From NCBI RefSeq assembly GCF_000971175.1, contig NZ_BBLY01000005.1, forward strand, positions 62,001 through 126,000: 64,000 nucleotides of DNA, in the 5' to 3' direction. The DNA comes from Demequina pelophila. Lineage in GTDB: Bacteria; Actinomycetota; Actinomycetes; Actinomycetales; Demequinaceae. A program made the position numbers and the translations under genes. The notes beneath the pieces are model-generated. The model was not told the origin of the DNA, searched no databases, and was given only the letters and a program-made list of their open reading frames with translations. This document shows positions 48,279 to 56,507 of the stretch, in pieces (position 1 is the first letter of the stretch; each line of letters starts with the position of its first letter).

Positions 48279-49201
48279 GCGGGGAGGGGGCCGGTGCGGC
48301 GCACGTCCGGCTCGATGAAGATGAGCCGGACGGCGGGAACGGCGGCGCGGATGCGCGCCTCCGCGTCATTGGTGCGCGCGGAGACGGCGGCGAGGGTCTC
48401 GTGGGCGCCGGCGCCGACCTTGGCCGTCACGAGGATGTCCTCGGGGCCCAGGTGGACGGTGCGCAGGTGGATGACGTCGGGGTAGCCGGCCTCCGCGAGC
48501 GCGCCGCGGATCGCGGCCACGTCCTCCTCGGTGGCGGACTCGCCCAGCAGCATCTCGCGGGTCTCGCGGGCGAGCACGAGCGCGATGCACACGAGCAGGA
48601 CGCCGATCATCGCGGTGCCGGCCGCGTCCCAGCGGCCGTCGCCGGTCGCGAGCGTCATCGAGACGCCGAACAGCGCGAACGTGAGGCCGATCAGCGCGCC
48701 GAAGTCCTCGAGCAGCACGACCGGCAGCTCGGGCGAGCGCGACCGCCGGATGAACGTGGGCCACGACTGGGTGCCGCGGATCTTGTTCGACTCGCGCACC
48801 GCGGTGCGGAACGACGCGCCCTCGAGGCCCATCGCGATGAGCAGCACCACGACGGGGACCCAGTGCCACGACTCGATGGGCTCGGGGTGCATGAACTTGT
48901 GCCACGCCTCGTACAGCGCGAACAGGCCGCCGAGGGTGAAGAGGATGACCGCGACGAGGAACGCGAAGTAGTACCGGTACCGCGAGTACCCGAACGGGTG
49001 GTCCGGGGTGGCCTCCTTGCGCGCCTTGCGGGCGCCCACGAGCAGCAGGATCTGATTGCCCGAGTCCGCGACGGAGTGGATGGCCTCCGCGAGCATCGAC
49101 GAGGCGCCGGTGAGCGCCCACGCGCCGAACTTCGTGACGCCGATGCCCAGGTTGGCCGCGAGCGCCGCGACGACGGCCTTGGTCGAGCCCTCGGTCGACA
49201 C
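48221..49201 (-). CDS. Cation diffusion facilitator (CDF) family transporter
   Basis: 326 residues. Six predicted membrane helices: MLAEAIHSVADSGNQ carries the first H-x3-D metal site, and HPFGYSRYRYYFAFLVA and LLEDFGALIGLTFALFG the second. A cytoplasmic ferredoxin-like ZT-dimer domain follows (about 225-300). It exports Zn2+, Mn2+ or similar ions as a dimer. The GTG start lies 1 nt past the manB stop, so the genes are co-transcribed. The last 20 residues are a variable tail overlying the right arm of the 16-bp inverted repeat. Confidence 0.92.
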   Translation of the reverse strand: MSTEGSTKAVVAALAANLGIGVTKFGAWALTGASSMLAEAIHSVADSGNQILLLVGARKARKEATPDHPFGYSRYRYYFAFLVAVILFTLGGLFALYEAWHKFMHPEPIESWHWVPVVVLLIAMGLEGASFRTAVRESNKIRGTQSWPTFIRRSRSPELPVVLLEDFGALIGLTFALFGVSMTLATGDGRWDAAGTAMIGVLLVCIALVLARETREMLLGESATEEDVAAIRGALAEAGYPDVIHLRTVHLGPEDILVTAKVGAGAHETLAAVSARTNDAEARIRAAVPAVRLIFIEPDVRRTGPLPADTPHGTGPDTPGGSTASA

Positions 49202-49202
49202 G

Positions 49203-50630
49203 TCAGCCCTCGCGGATGACCGCGAGGACCCGGTCCCGCACGCGCTCCATCAGCTCGACGCCGTCCGCCTCCGCGTTGAGACGCAGCAGCGGCTCGGTGT
49301 TGGAGGGGCGGACGTTGAACCACCAGCGCTCGCCCTCGCCGGGCGCGGGCCAGTGCTCGACGGTGAGGCCGTCGAACTCGTCGGCCTCGACCTCGGCGGT
49401 CACGAACGCGGCGCGCACGCGGGCGAGCGCGTCGGGCACCGAGTCGACCTTGGAGTTGATCTCGCCGGACGCCGTGTAGGGGTGGTAGCTCTCGAGCATC
49501 TCCGACAGCGCGCGGTCCTGCGTGCCCAGCGCCGCGAGCACGTGCATCGCGGCGAGCATGCCCGAGTCCGCGTAGAAGAAGTCGCGGAAGTAGAAGTGCG
49601 CCGAGTGCTCGCCACCGAACACGGCGTTGAGGCGCGCCATCTCCGCCTTGATGAACGAGTGGCCCACGCGCGCACGGACGGGCGTCGCCCCGGCCTCCGC
49701 GAGCTGCTCGCGCACCGCGCGGGAGGAGATGAGGTTGTGGATCACGGTGGGCTGGTTGCCCTCGGCGAGCTCGCGCACGGTCTCGCGCAGGCCCACGAGG
49801 CACGTGATGGTCGAGGGGGTGACCACCTCGCCGCGCTCGTCGACCACGAAGCAGCGGTCGGCGTCCCCGTCGAAGGCGAGGCCGATGTCCGCGCCGTTCT
49901 CCTTGACCGCGGCCTGCAGGTCGCGCAGGTTCTCGGTCTCGAGCGGGTTGGCCTCGTGGTTGGGGAAGGTGCCGTCGAGCTCGAAGTACAGCGGGATGAT
50001 CTCGAGGGGCAGGGCCGGCAGGCCCGCCTCCGTGCCGAGGACGGCGGGGACCGTGTAGCCGGCCATCGCGTTCGCGGCGTCGACCACGACCTTGAGCGGG
50101 CGGATGCCCTCGAGCGGCACGAGCGAGCGCAGGAAGGCGCCGTACTCGCCCACCATGTCGCGCTCGGTGACCTCGCCGGCGCGCTCGGCGGCGGCGGGCT
50201 CCTCGACCAGGTAGTCGGCGGCGCGCTCGCGCACGTCCGCGAGGCCCGAGTTCTCGCCCACGGCGCGGGCGCGCGAGCGGCACAGCTTCATGCCGTTGTA
50301 GGCGGCCGGGTTGTGGCTGGCGGTGATCATCACGCCGGGCACGTCGAGCTCGCCCGACGCGTGGTAGAGCCCGTCGGTCGAGCACAGGCCGATGCGCACG
50401 ACGTCGACGCCGCGGCGGGTCAGGCCCTCCGTGACGGCGTCCGCGAGGCCGGGGCCCGAGTCGCGCATGTCGTGGCCGATCGCGACCGTGCTCTCCCCCT
50501 CGGGAAGGACGATGGTGTCCGCGAACGCGCCGCCGATGGCGCGCGCCACGTCGAGGGTGAGGTCCTCGCCCACGATGCCGCGGACGTCGTAGGACTTGAT
50601 GAGGCTGCTGAGATCCGGTCGCGTAGTCAC
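49203..50630 (-). CDS. manB: Phosphomannomutase/phosphoglucomutase
   Basis: 475 residues. The phosphoserine loop MITASHNPAAYNGMK, metal loop LAFDGDADRCFV, sugar-binding loop GGEHSAHFYF and phosphate-binding RPSNTEPLLRL are all intact. It interconverts hexose 1- and 6-phosphates for GDP-mannose and cell-wall glycans. The GTG start has TAGTCT 7 nt upstream on the minus strand (50638-50643), suggesting leaderless transcription. The DUF3499-manB neighbourhood is conserved in mycobacteria and relatives. Confidence 0.95.
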   Translation of the reverse strand: MTTRPDLSSLIKSYDVRGIVGEDLTLDVARAIGGAFADTIVLPEGESTVAIGHDMRDSGPGLADAVTEGLTRRGVDVVRIGLCSTDGLYHASGELDVPGVMITASHNPAAYNGMKLCRSRARAVGENSGLADVRERAADYLVEEPAAAERAGEVTERDMVGEYGAFLRSLVPLEGIRPLKVVVDAANAMAGYTVPAVLGTEAGLPALPLEIIPLYFELDGTFPNHEANPLETENLRDLQAAVKENGADIGLAFDGDADRCFVVDERGEVVTPSTITCLVGLRETVRELAEGNQPTVIHNLISSRAVREQLAEAGATPVRARVGHSFIKAEMARLNAVFGGEHSAHFYFRDFFYADSGMLAAMHVLAALGTQDRALSEMLESYHPYTASGEINSKVDSVPDALARVRAAFVTAEVEADEFDGLTVEHWPAPGEGERWWFNVRPSNTEPLLRLNAEADGVELMERVRDRVLAVIREG

Positions 50631-50637
50631 GTGCGCC

Positions 50638-50643
50638 AGACTA
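50638..50643 (-). promoter_or_regulatory. TAGTCT -10 box of manB (leaderless)
   Basis: Minus-strand TAGTCT, 7 nt (GGCGCAC) before GTG 50630. It probably drives manB and the CDF gene. Confidence 0.45.
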
Positions 50644-50681
50644 GCCGCGCACCCCTGGGCGGGCCAGGACCTTTTCGGACG

Positions 50682-51044
50682 TCAGCCCTGGTCGGCGATG
50701 ACGCGCAGGTGGCCGCGGCGCGGCTCGGACGCGACGGGGGCCGGCGGCGTGAAGGCGGGGGCGGGCTCGGGGCGCGGGCGGCCGGCCTCGCGCACCGCGC
50801 GGGCGAGCGCCTCGAGGTCGTCGGTCGACGGCTCGGGCTCGACGTACTCCGTCTGGATGTGCACCACGTCCCAGCCGCGCGGCGCCGTGAAGCGGTCGGC
50901 GTGGTGCGCGCACAGGTCGTAGCTGTGCGGCTCGGCGGCGGCGGACAGCTGTCCCACCACCACGGTCGAGTCGGTGTACACGTACGTCAGCGTCGCCGCG
51001 GCCGCTCGGGCACACGACGTCCGCGAGCATTGCCGGGTCGCCAT
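50682..51044 (-). CDS. DUF3499-family protein
   Basis: 120 residues. The conserved N-terminal core MATRQCSRTSCARAAAATLTYVYTDSTVVVGQL followed by YDLCAHHADRFTAPRGWDV has Cys6, Cys11 and a later C-x2-H, suggesting a small zinc ribbon. The C-terminal half is Pro/Glu-rich and ends HLRVIADQG. Function unknown. It is divergent from the metallopeptidase-like gene, as in other actinobacteria. Confidence 0.88.
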   Translation of the reverse strand: MATRQCSRTSCARAAAATLTYVYTDSTVVVGQLSAAAEPHSYDLCAHHADRFTAPRGWDVVHIQTEYVEPEPSTDDLEALARAVREAGRPRPEPAPAFTPPAPVASEPRRGHLRVIADQG

Positions 51045-51100
51045 CACGAGAACCGACGGTACCCGCGGGCGGCGCTCCCGGGCCCGAGCCACGCCGGGGG

Positions 51101-51115
51101 TAGCCTCGCACCATG
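51101..51115 (+). promoter_or_regulatory. TAGCCT -10 box, leaderless start
   Basis: TAGCCT (51101-51106) is 6 nt from the ATG at 51113, the same spacing as before hisN. Confidence 0.5.
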
Positions 51116-51511
51116 TCCCGCCGCGATCGCCATGGCCACGGCCTGCGTCGGCCGCTGCTGCCCTTCGGCGCTCCCGCCTACCGCACCCGCGCCGAGCGTT
51201 TCGACGATGCGGTCGCGGACGCGGTGCACCGCCTCGAGCCCCGCTGGGGGAGCGTCTGGGGACGCATCGAGTTCGGCACCGAGGACGTGCCGCCCTCGGA
51301 CCCGGCGCCGTGGGAGGAGGGCGTGCCGCTCGGGCGCCTGTTCCCCGCGGACCTGGGGCAGCCGGCGCGCGTGGTGCTCTACCGCCGGCCGCTCGAGCAG
51401 CGCGCCGAGTGGCCGCATCTGCATGCCCTCGTGCGCGACGTGGTCGCGGAGAACGTCGCCCACCTGCTGGGCCGCGCGCCCGACGAGGTCGACCCGGACT
51501 ACGGCACGTAG
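51113..51511 (+). CDS. Zincin-like (metallopeptidase family) protein lacking HExxH
   Basis: 132 residues. It matches the actinobacterial zincin_1-like family (RTRAERFDDAVADAVHRLEPRW; PARVVLYRRPLEQRA; LVRDVVAENVAHLLGRAPDEVDPDYG). Where true members have HExxHxxG, this one reads AENVAH, so the first zinc ligand is gone and hydrolysis is unlikely. Relatives beside DUF3499 are, as I recall, also degenerate there, so the loss may be subfamily-wide. The stop codon is part of a duplicated palindrome (51499-51544). Confidence 0.75.
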   Translation: MSRRDRHGHGLRRPLLPFGAPAYRTRAERFDDAVADAVHRLEPRWGSVWGRIEFGTEDVPPSDPAPWEEGVPLGRLFPADLGQPARVVLYRRPLEQRAEWPHLHALVRDVVAENVAHLLGRAPDEVDPDYGT

Positions 51512-51544
51512 GAGCCCTCCGGGCTACGGCACGTAGGGGCCCTC
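51499..51544. repeat. 21-bp direct repeat supplying stops of two convergent genes
   Basis: Two 21-bp copies start at 51499 and 51524 (period 25, one mismatch), each opening with the palindrome CTACG-GCA-CGTAG. Copy 1 encodes the end of the metallopeptidase-like protein (YGT, stop TAG at 51509). Copy 2, read on the minus strand, encodes the end of the DUF5719 protein (EGPYVP, stop TAG at 51526-51524). Confidence 0.8.
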
Positions 51545-52834
51545 GAGCGCGGTGACGTCCCGGGGCTCGACGACCGTCACGCGCGGCGCCAGGATCGTCA
51601 GATAGCCGGGCGAGGTCTGCACCCGCAGGCCCCACACGAACGGGCCCTCCGCGGCGACGACCGTCCCGCGGTCCAGGTCGAGCGGCTCGACCACGGTCTG
51701 TCCGGCCGCGAGCGCGATCACCCGCAGCTCCTCCCCGTCCTCGTCGACCAGGACGAAGTCGCCGGCCTCGACGGCATGCACCACCAGTTGTGCCCCCGGG
51801 TCCGGGACGACGGCGGCCCTCTCCCCGACGTCGTCGGCCGCCACCGCCGCGCTCCACGCGAGGTCGGCCGCGACCGCGTCGCGGGGGCCGTCCTCGACCT
51901 CGCGCTCGACGCGCGTCATCGCGCCCGCGACCACCGGCGCATCGGCCTCGATCGTGATCGCGCCGGCGGCGACCGCGGGCACCGCGACCTCGGTCACCAC
52001 GCCCGGCTCGAGCGCGAGGGGGCTGACGCCTCCCCAGGCCACGGCGCCGTCGGGCGAATCGAGGGCGAGGTCCACGGACGCGCCCTCCGGCGCCAGGAGG
52101 CGCAGCGTGGTCGCGGCGGCGCCGCTCGCCCCGACGACCGGCACCAGCAGGCTCGTGGACGGGCCGGCGCCGGGCACCACCCAGTCCGTGCCCAGCGGCT
52201 GGAACCCGTCGAGGCGGGAGTCCTGCAGCGCGGCGGCCACCCCCGCGCCGGTGGCCGCGACGTGGACCACGAGGGCGGGCAGCTCCGGCGCGATGGCCTC
52301 CAGGAGGAGGTCCGCCTGGCCGCCGGGGCCCACCGAGACGACGGTGCGCTCCTCGATCGCGCCGAGCGCCCCGTACACCTCGACCGTGACCTCCGTCGAG
52401 GCGGCGGTCGGATTCGTGAGCACCAGGCGCGCGCTCGATCCCAGGCGGGTCGTGCCGCCCACCAGCCACTGGTCGGCCAACGCGTCGCCGCAGCTCGCGG
52501 TGGACAGCCCCTCGACATCGCCCGAGCCCACGCGCTCGATGGTGGCGCCGGCGAGGCCGGGGGTCGTGAAGCCCGCTCCCGCGCCGTCGATGTCGTCGGC
52601 GAAGACGATGTACGTGACGTCGTCGGAGCCGGGGTCGACGTCCTCGCCGCCGGCGTCGATGTCACCCACCGGCACCTCGACCCGGCCCGGGCAGGCGAGC
52701 GGCTGAGCCTCGGGCTCGACCGACACGTGGAGGGCCTCGACGGCGGGGGGCTCGGCGTGCGGAAGCTGTTCTGCGACGACCACGGCACCCACGAGCAGCA
52801 GGGCCGATGCGCCGGAGACGAGGCGGCCGATCAT
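51524..52834 (-). CDS. DUF5719-family secreted/membrane-anchored protein
   Basis: 436 residues. One N-terminal hydrophobic helix (about 7-23) anchors or exports it, followed by an all-beta extracytoplasmic region of repeated strands (SARLVLTNPTAASTEVTVEVYGALG; GQADLLLEAIAPELPALVVHVAATG). DUF5719 proteins are found next to the giant GT2 gene in many actinobacteria; no function is proven. The ATG overlaps the GT2 stop (ATGA). The C-terminus derives from a duplicated 21-bp palindrome. Confidence 0.85.
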   Translation of the reverse strand: MIGRLVSGASALLLVGAVVVAEQLPHAEPPAVEALHVSVEPEAQPLACPGRVEVPVGDIDAGGEDVDPGSDDVTYIVFADDIDGAGAGFTTPGLAGATIERVGSGDVEGLSTASCGDALADQWLVGGTTRLGSSARLVLTNPTAASTEVTVEVYGALGAIEERTVVSVGPGGQADLLLEAIAPELPALVVHVAATGAGVAAALQDSRLDGFQPLGTDWVVPGAGPSTSLLVPVVGASGAAATTLRLLAPEGASVDLALDSPDGAVAWGGVSPLALEPGVVTEVAVPAVAAGAITIEADAPVVAGAMTRVEREVEDGPRDAVAADLAWSAAVAADDVGERAAVVPDPGAQLVVHAVEAGDFVLVDEDGEELRVIALAAGQTVVEPLDLDRGTVVAAEGPFVWGLRVQTSPGYLTILAPRVTVVEPRDVTALEGPYVP

Positions 52835-55800
52835 GCGCGCACCACCCGGTAGCGGCGGTCGTGGAGCGGGATCATGCCGACGATCGCCCATCCCATGACC
52901 GCGGCGCCGGCCCACCACCACCCGGCGTAGGTGTCGTCGCGGTACTCGTAGACGACCTCGCTCGCGCCGTCCGGCACCGCGAAGGCGGCCCGGCCCAGCG
53001 CATCGTCCACCGGCTCGAGCGCGACCCCGTCCGCCCAGGCCGACCACGCGGGGTCGGCAGGGACGGCGACGACGAGGGTGCCGGCGGGGAGCGCGCCCTC
53101 GGCGCGTCCCGAGCGGGAGTCGGAGTCGAGGGTCACGAGCCGTGACCCGGACTCGATCCAGGCGCGCGACACCGGCGTGGAGCCGTCCGCGCGCGTGACC
53201 CGGAAGGTGGTGCCCAGGTCCGAGGCGCCGATGAGCCGCAGCCCCGGAATCTGCCCCAGCGAGCCGGCGATGCGCGGCGAGTCGGGCGCGGCGACGATGA
53301 CGCCGACGCCCCACGCGGCCAGGTCCTCCTGGGCGCCCGCGCCGGCGCCGGTGAGCTGTGCGACCGCGTCGGCGAGGGTGTCGACCGTCGCCGGCGTCGC
53401 GTCCGGGCGCGCGAACGGCGAGCCGTCCGCGTCGAGACCCGCGCGGCCGTGGAGCACCTGGGTGCCGTCCCACTCGAGGACGGAGTACGTCACGCCCTCG
53501 TCGGCCGCGTCCTCGAGCACGAGCACGCGCTGACGGGTGGCCACCTGCTGCTCGAGCGCGGCGACCAGGGGCAGCACCGTGGAGTCGGCCGGGTGCACGT
53601 CGCCACGCTCGGCGCGGCTCGGCCACGCCTCCAGCACGACCGTCGATGCCAGCACGCCGGCCGCCAGCGTGAGGGAGACCGCCGCGGTGAGGCGGACGGC
53701 GGAGCGGCGCCGCCCGTGCGACCACCACCAGCCTCCCGCCGAGGCGGCGGCCGCGGCGGTCAGCAGCCCGGCGAGCGCGAGCGAGGTGCCGGGGCCCGCG
53801 AAGCCGTTGGCGGCGGCGCCGGGCTCGTGCACGCCGACCACGACGGTCCGCTCGGCGGCGACCGCGACGGCCACGCCGAGGGCGGCGGTCGCGAGGCCCG
53901 CGGACACCGCGCGCGAGGCCCTGCCCGAGGCCACGGCGGCGAGCGCGGCCAGCACGGCGATCGCCCCGACGCCCGCCACCGTGACGGTCGCCGGCACGTC
54001 CAGTCCCGGGACGGGACGGGGCTCGGCGCCGACGCCCAGCAGCAGGCGCCAGGGCTCGGCGATCGCGGACGCCAGCGCGGGACCGTTCTCGCGCGCGAGG
54101 ATCGCCCACGCGGACTCGACGGAGCCGGTGGTCCACGCGGCGACGAGCGCGGGGCCGGAGACCACGAGCCCGGGGACCGCGGCGGACCAGACGCGCCAGC
54201 GATGCCGGCCGGCGAAGACGCCGGCGATCAGGACGATGACGACGAGCGGCGCGAGCATGACCGGCGCCGCAACGGCGATCACGGCGAGGGAGAACGCCGC
54301 GCCCATCGCGGCGCTCGGCGACGCCTGCTGGCGGGCGGGGAAGGACTCGCCCTCGCCCACGGTCTCCCCACGGTGCCAGCCGGCGGCGCGGGCGAGCCCG
54401 AGCGCGAACCAGGGCAGCATCACATGCGCCAGCACCGCGCCCACCCGGCCGTCCGAGATCGCCTGCAGGTGCATCGGCCACAGCCCGTAGGCGAAGGCGA
54501 CGCACGCGCGCACGGCGACCGAGCGCGTCGCCGCGCCGCTGGCGAACCATGCCGCCATGACGCCGAGCGCCACGCCCAGGGCGAGCAGCATCCCGATCCA
54601 GAAGCGCACCCCGCCCGGCAGCACGGCCACGGGCAGCAGCAGCGCCGCGAAGGCGCCGTCGAGCGCCGGGGCGCCGAGCCCCGCGGCCGCCCAGCCCGAC
54701 CACGTGCGCTCCCACAGGGACGGCAGGTCGAGGTCCGTGGTGCCGAGCGCGTCGCCCACGAGCATCCGGCCGGACAGGAGCGCGGTGAGCCACGTGCCGT
54801 GGAGGACCACGGACGCGCCGAGCGCGCCGAGCGTCACCAGGCCGGCGCCCACCCGCCGCCGCGTCGCCGCCGCGTCGAGCTCCTCGCGCACCACGTCCGA
54901 CGGCGCGTGCAGGGCGCGCCAGCGTTCGTGCGAGCGCATCTCGCGGGAGCGCACGAACGACGCGGCCGCGCGCGGGCCGACGAGCAGCGGGCGCACGATG
55001 GTGCGTCCGCGCCGCGACCCGTGCCGGATGCGCGCGCGCACGCCCGGCAGGAAGCGCAGCCGTGCGAGGACCCGCCAGGGCACCGCGAGATCCGCGAGCG
55101 CGGTGCGGGGCTCGTTCTGCGCGATCCGCAGGATCACGCGCCCCAGGGCCGAGGCCACGAGCCACACGAGCAGCAGCGGCGTCCAGCCGAGCGGGGACCA
55201 GGCCAGCGAGTGGAACCACTCCCCCGCGCGGCGGCTGCCGTAGGTCGCGCGCTCCCCGCGCGCGCTCCCGGCGCGCAGGCCGCGCAGTCCGTCCTGGGCG
55301 TGCCGGATCCGGGCGCGGGGCACCACGACCACGTCGTGGCCGGCCCGCCAGGCGCGCCGGCACAGGTGAAGGCTGTCGCCGAAGCCGCGGTAGGCCGGCT
55401 CGAGGCCGCCCAGCTCCTCCCACACGTCGCGGCGCACCAGGGCGCCGGCGAGCGACGCGCCCAGCACGTCGTCACGATCGTCGTACTGGCCCTGGTTGAT
55501 GTCGTCCTGGTCCACCAGGTCGATGCGGCGGGCGCCCACGCGCGTCGTGGTGGTGCCGATGGACACCAGGCGCGACGGGTCGTCCCACTGGACCTGCGCC
55601 GCACCGATGACGCCGGCGGCCGTGCGCTTGCGGGCCGTGGCGACCAGCCGGGCGAGGGCGCCCTCAAGGGGCGCCGAGTCGTCATGGAGGAGCCACAGGT
55701 ACTCCTGCGGCAGCGCGGGGTGCGCCGCGAGCACGGCGTCGATCGACGCGGAGAGGTCGCGGCCGAGCCCCTCGATCCAGTCGACCGGGAAGCCGTCGGG

Positions 55801-55953
55801 CACCACCGGACGGTCGACGCCATCCGCAAGCACCACGTGCACCACGTCGGGGCGCGGGTCCTGGGCCGCGACGGCGGCGAGGGTGGCGGGAAGGTGGGAC
55901 GAGCGGCCGTCGGCGACCACGATCGCGCGCACCAGAAGGCGCGCCGCGCTCAC
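52831..55953 (-). CDS. Large membrane glycosyltransferase, GT2 family
   Basis: 1040 residues. The N-terminal GT2 catalytic domain (1-280) has YLWLLHDDSAPLEGALARLV (DDS, the DxD-like motif) and DDVLGASLAGALVRRDVWEELGGLEPAYRGFGDSLHLCRR (an acceptor/base region). A basic linker leads to about ten membrane helices (about 375-800). A C-terminal extracytoplasmic domain (800-1000) and a final helix follow. It probably transfers sugars onto a lipid-linked or wall polymer. It lies between WhiB and DUF5719, a recurring neighbourhood. The acceptor is unknown. Confidence 0.88.
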   Translation of the reverse strand: MSAARLLVRAIVVADGRSSHLPATLAAVAAQDPRPDVVHVVLADGVDRPVVPDGFPVDWIEGLGRDLSASIDAVLAAHPALPQEYLWLLHDDSAPLEGALARLVATARKRTAAGVIGAAQVQWDDPSRLVSIGTTTTRVGARRIDLVDQDDINQGQYDDRDDVLGASLAGALVRRDVWEELGGLEPAYRGFGDSLHLCRRAWRAGHDVVVVPRARIRHAQDGLRGLRAGSARGERATYGSRRAGEWFHSLAWSPLGWTPLLLVWLVASALGRVILRIAQNEPRTALADLAVPWRVLARLRFLPGVRARIRHGSRRGRTIVRPLLVGPRAAASFVRSREMRSHERWRALHAPSDVVREELDAAATRRRVGAGLVTLGALGASVVLHGTWLTALLSGRMLVGDALGTTDLDLPSLWERTWSGWAAAGLGAPALDGAFAALLLPVAVLPGGVRFWIGMLLALGVALGVMAAWFASGAATRSVAVRACVAFAYGLWPMHLQAISDGRVGAVLAHVMLPWFALGLARAAGWHRGETVGEGESFPARQQASPSAAMGAAFSLAVIAVAAPVMLAPLVVIVLIAGVFAGRHRWRVWSAAVPGLVVSGPALVAAWTTGSVESAWAILARENGPALASAIAEPWRLLLGVGAEPRPVPGLDVPATVTVAGVGAIAVLAALAAVASGRASRAVSAGLATAALGVAVAVAAERTVVVGVHEPGAAANGFAGPGTSLALAGLLTAAAAASAGGWWWSHGRRRSAVRLTAAVSLTLAAGVLASTVVLEAWPSRAERGDVHPADSTVLPLVAALEQQVATRQRVLVLEDAADEGVTYSVLEWDGTQVLHGRAGLDADGSPFARPDATPATVDTLADAVAQLTGAGAGAQEDLAAWGVGVIVAAPDSPRIAGSLGQIPGLRLIGASDLGTTFRVTRADGSTPVSRAWIESGSRLVTLDSDSRSGRAEGALPAGTLVVAVPADPAWSAWADGVALEPVDDALGRAAFAVPDGASEVVYEYRDDTYAGWWWAGAAVMGWAIVGMIPLHDRRYRVVRA

Positions 55954-55974
55954 CTCGGACCCACGCGGGCGCGC

Positions 55975-56295
55975 CTAGACGGCGCGACGCTTGAGCTTGC
56001 GCCGCTCGCGCTCCGAGAGTCCTCCCCAGATCCCGAACCGCTCGTCGTTCGCCAACGCATAGTCCAGGCACTCGGCGCGCACGTCGCAAGACGCACACAC
56101 CTTCTTGGCCTCACGCGTCGATCCGCCCTTCTCAGGGAAGAACGCCTCGGGATCGGTCTGCGCGCACAGCGCACGGTCCTGCCACGCGAGCGGACCGTCG
56201 TCCTCGACTTCGGAGAAGATGTCGACCACGGACGCGAGCGTCGGGGTCGGCGTGCTTGCGTCGGAGTGCGCCGAGCCTTCGTAGATATTCCACAT
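55975..56295 (-). CDS. WhiB-family iron-sulfur regulator (WhiB2/WhmD-like)
   Basis: 106 residues from ATG 56295. Fe-S ligands are Cys44, Cys67, Cys70 and Cys76 (C-x22-C-x2-C-x5-C). GIWGGLSERERRKLKRRAV is the WhiB turn plus basic tail. Position next to the LCP/GT2/manB cluster and the tail sequence fit WhiB2, which controls septation with SigA in relatives. The start is supported by GGAGG 7 nt upstream and by a promoter whose predicted transcript begins about 40 nt before it. An upstream in-frame ATG at 56340 would precede the transcription start. Confidence 0.92.
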   Translation of the reverse strand: MWNIYEGSAHSDASTPTPTLASVVDIFSEVEDDGPLAWQDRALCAQTDPEAFFPEKGGSTREAKKVCASCDVRAECLDYALANDERFGIWGGLSERERRKLKRRAV

Positions 56296-56342
56296 GGCCC
56301 CACCTCCGATCAGGACAGCGACAACCGCCGCCGCCTGCATGA

Positions 56343-56372
56343 ATTACACCCGTGTCACTCGGCCCGCGTCAA
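56343..56372 (-). promoter_or_regulatory. Sigma-A-type promoter of whiB
   Basis: Minus-strand TTGACG (56372-56367), an 18-nt spacer and TGTAAT (56348-56343). This is the clearest housekeeping promoter in the window. The predicted start near 56336 leaves a leader of about 40 nt with the GGAGG site. Confidence 0.7.
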
Positions 56373-56507
56373 GTCCGAGACAGTGCTATCCCAAGAACTT
56401 CCCGCATCACGCGCCCGGGCGTGTCGGATGTCATACGGCGGGTTCCGCGACCCGCGCGGGACCTCCCGCGGGCGGCCCGACGCGCGGGCGTGGAACCATA
56501 GGGGCCA

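Noticed and set aside
56296..56340. Longer WhiB starting at ATG 56340
   Set aside because: It would begin upstream of the transcript start predicted from TTGACG/TGTAAT. GGAGG and the family length support 56295.
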